DNA from: JBCDBH01 sp039184055
GTDB lineage: Bacteria; Acidobacteriota; Thermoanaerobaculia; Multivoradales; J023
Direction: 5' to 3'
Assembly: GCA_039184055.1 (NCBI GenBank)
Contig: JBCDBH010000400.1
Coordinates: 1-5,420 of the forward strand
Length of the DNA: 5,420 nucleotides
A program made the translations under genes and the position numbers. Position 1 is the stretch's first letter. Every line of letters begins with the position of its first letter. The notes under the pieces were generated by a model. That model was given only the letters and a program-made list of their open reading frames with translations. It was not told the origin of the DNA and did no database searches. This document shows, one piece after another, positions 4,355 through 5,420 of the stretch.

Positions 4355-5420
4355 ATGAGGTACGAGCTTTTGACCAGATTGCTTTGTCTCTTCTTCCTCG
4401 TTGCCACGGTGTGGCTCGATTCGTCCGCACGGCTCGTCGCCGAGGATCGACCCGTCGTCGAGCCCGCGACGAACGTCACTGAAGTCGCCGTGGGGCGGCT
4501 CGGTCCGTCCTCGGATCTATTCGATGCGATCATCGCCGAGACGCAAGCCGTGCTCGGTGGAGCAACGACGATCGCCGTGACCGAGTCCGTCACCGAAGCC
4601 AGTGTGGTGATTGCCATCGATCGCTCGCCGTCGCACGAGCTCGAGGTGCCGACGGTGATCGTCGATGCCTCCGGTCTCGGACTCGCGATGCCAGCGCACG
4701 CGGCTGCCATACCGGTCGCCGCCGCGAATGTCCTGTCGGCCGATTTCGAGCTCATGCGACGTGTGCTCGGAACCGAACGTTCGAGCGTCGTCGTGATCGT
4801 CGAGCCGGCGTGGCTCGCGATCGATCCCGAGCTCGAGCCACGTTTGATCGATGACACGCGGGCTCGAGCCACCGACCTCCGCGTGGTCTCGCTCGCTTCG
4901 ATCGATGAAGCACCGATCGAAGGCGTCGAGGCGATCTACATACCGTCTGGACTCACTCTCGACGCGAAGACGATCTCTGAACGCTGGCCCGACGTGCCGG
5001 TGATCTCGGGTCGTGGGCGTGTCGACATCGACTCGGGCGTGCTCGCCGCGATCGAGCGCGATGGGCAACGACGGTTGGCGCGTCGTGTCGCGCTTGCGGT
5101 GAGCGACCGGCTGCGTGGTGGACCGAGCTCGTTTTCGGTGCCGACGGTCACGGGCGGGCAGCTGGTGATCGACCGGAACGTCGCCGATCGACTCGGTATC
5201 GCGCTGCCTTGGGCGCTCCGTCTCGAAGCCGCGCTGGTTGGCACGACACCGCCCGCCGACTCCATGACTTTGCGCGACGTCATGACCCGGGCGATCGAGG
5301 CGAATCTCGATTTCTCCGCGCGTCAGCTCCGTACCGCGGCCAATGAAGAAGACATCGCCCGCGCGATGGCCGCCCGACGACCGCAATTGACGGTCGGACT
5401 CAGCGGTCTGATGATCGACG
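4355..5420 (+). CDS. Exported fusion: ABC_sub_bind-like periplasmic domain joined to a TolC/OEP outer-membrane efflux domain (partial, runs off the window)
   Basis: An open frame of 355 codons with no stop, cut by the window edge. Residues 1 to about 30 look like a Sec signal peptide: Arg near the start, hydrophobic LLCLFFLVATVWL, then small residues. Residues about 40-298 resemble the periplasmic ABC_sub_bind family (COG2984-like): VVVIVEP in the middle, VEAIYIPSG at 191-199 (family form AIYvPsD), and LVIDRNVADRLGIALPWALRLEAALVG at 270-296, the classic C-terminal strand and helix. From residue 303, MTLRDVMTRAIEANLDF followed by an AARRPQL turn matches the first helix of TolC/OEP proteins. 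The likely product is an outer-membrane efflux channel carrying a substrate-binding-like module on its periplasmic side. ATG 4355 is chosen because an in-frame TGA lies at 4337 and the signal peptide follows at once; no Shine-Dalgarno is seen. Control by a TetR repressor is inferred from the two operators upstream. Pump and adaptor genes would be expected downstream. Confidence 0.8.
   Translation, partial: MRYELLTRLLCLFFLVATVWLDSSARLVAEDRPVVEPATNVTEVAVGRLGPSSDLFDAIIAETQAVLGGATTIAVTESVTEASVVIAIDRSPSHELEVPTVIVDASGLGLAMPAHAAAIPVAAANVLSADFELMRRVLGTERSSVVVIVEPAWLAIDPELEPRLIDDTRARATDLRVVSLASIDEAPIEGVEAIYIPSGLTLDAKTISERWPDVPVISGRGRVDIDSGVLAAIERDGQRRLARRVALAVSDRLRGGPSSFSVPTVTGGQLVIDRNVADRLGIALPWALRLEAALVGTTPPADSMTLRDVMTRAIEANLDFSARQLRTAANEEDIARAMAARRPQLTVGLSGLMID

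Noticed and set aside
4249..4872. Minus-strand open frame of 207 codons that could be taken as the TetR regulator, given the operators
   Set aside because: The translation is Ser/Thr/Arg-rich without any helix-turn-helix pattern, and it overlaps the fusion gene and the operators. It is an antisense shadow.
4517..5386. Long minus-strand open frame of 289 codons
   Set aside because: It lies opposite the exported fusion gene, encodes a low-complexity Arg/Asp/His/Gly-rich product typical of antisense frames in GC-rich coding DNA, and has no recognisable domain. The + frame has a signal peptide and two domains.
1..5420. CRISPR arrays, tRNA or rRNA genes, insertion sequences, attachment sites
   Set aside because: No regularly spaced repeats, cloverleaf or rRNA-like segment, transposase or terminal inverted repeats were seen. 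The short tandem repeats upstream of hflX have only two copies each and no spacers.

Overview
The window is GC-rich and densely coding. Every gene I can support lies on the + strand. The gene set points to a Gram-negative bacterium: the last gene is a secreted, TolC-type outer-membrane protein, and HflX is the long form with an extended N-terminal domain that I associate with deltaproteobacterial, Deinococcus and related lineages. A myxobacterial/deltaproteobacterial or Acidobacteriota-like source fits, but the sequence alone does not fix the phylum.

Layout. (1) 58-825 encodes a single-domain CinA/MoaB-type molybdopterin-binding-fold protein. (2) 832-1554, six bases later, encodes a stand-alone LON substrate-binding-domain protein, so the two are probably co-transcribed. 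(3) A 70-nt gap holds two potential hairpins, the second abutting the ribosome binding site of the next gene. (4) 1625-2314 encodes a small multi-pass membrane protein of the isoprenylcysteine/phospholipid methyltransferase-like family. (5) The 98-nt gap before the next gene carries two adjacent short tandem duplications enclosed by a 9-bp inverted repeat. (6) 2413-4113 encodes the ribosome-associated GTPase HflX. Its true start may be a rare ATT codon at 2434. (7) The 241-nt gap 4114-4354 is a compact regulatory region. It has two related TetR-type palindromic operators, centred 62 bp apart, flanking a sigma70-like promoter, followed by a leader of about 128 nt with a possible 20-codon ORF. 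(8) 4355 to the window edge is a gene that continues past position 5420. It encodes a signal peptide, then a periplasmic domain resembling the ABC_sub_bind family, then the beginning of a TolC/OEP outer-membrane efflux domain.

The first four genes look like ordinary housekeeping genes (nucleotide or cofactor repair-like, LON-domain, membrane methyltransferase, ribosome rescue). The last transcription unit is the accessory part: probably the first gene of a TetR-controlled efflux operon whose outer-membrane channel is fused to a substrate-binding-protein-like domain. The regulator and pump genes would lie beyond the window. This fusion and its dual-operator promoter are the most interesting content.
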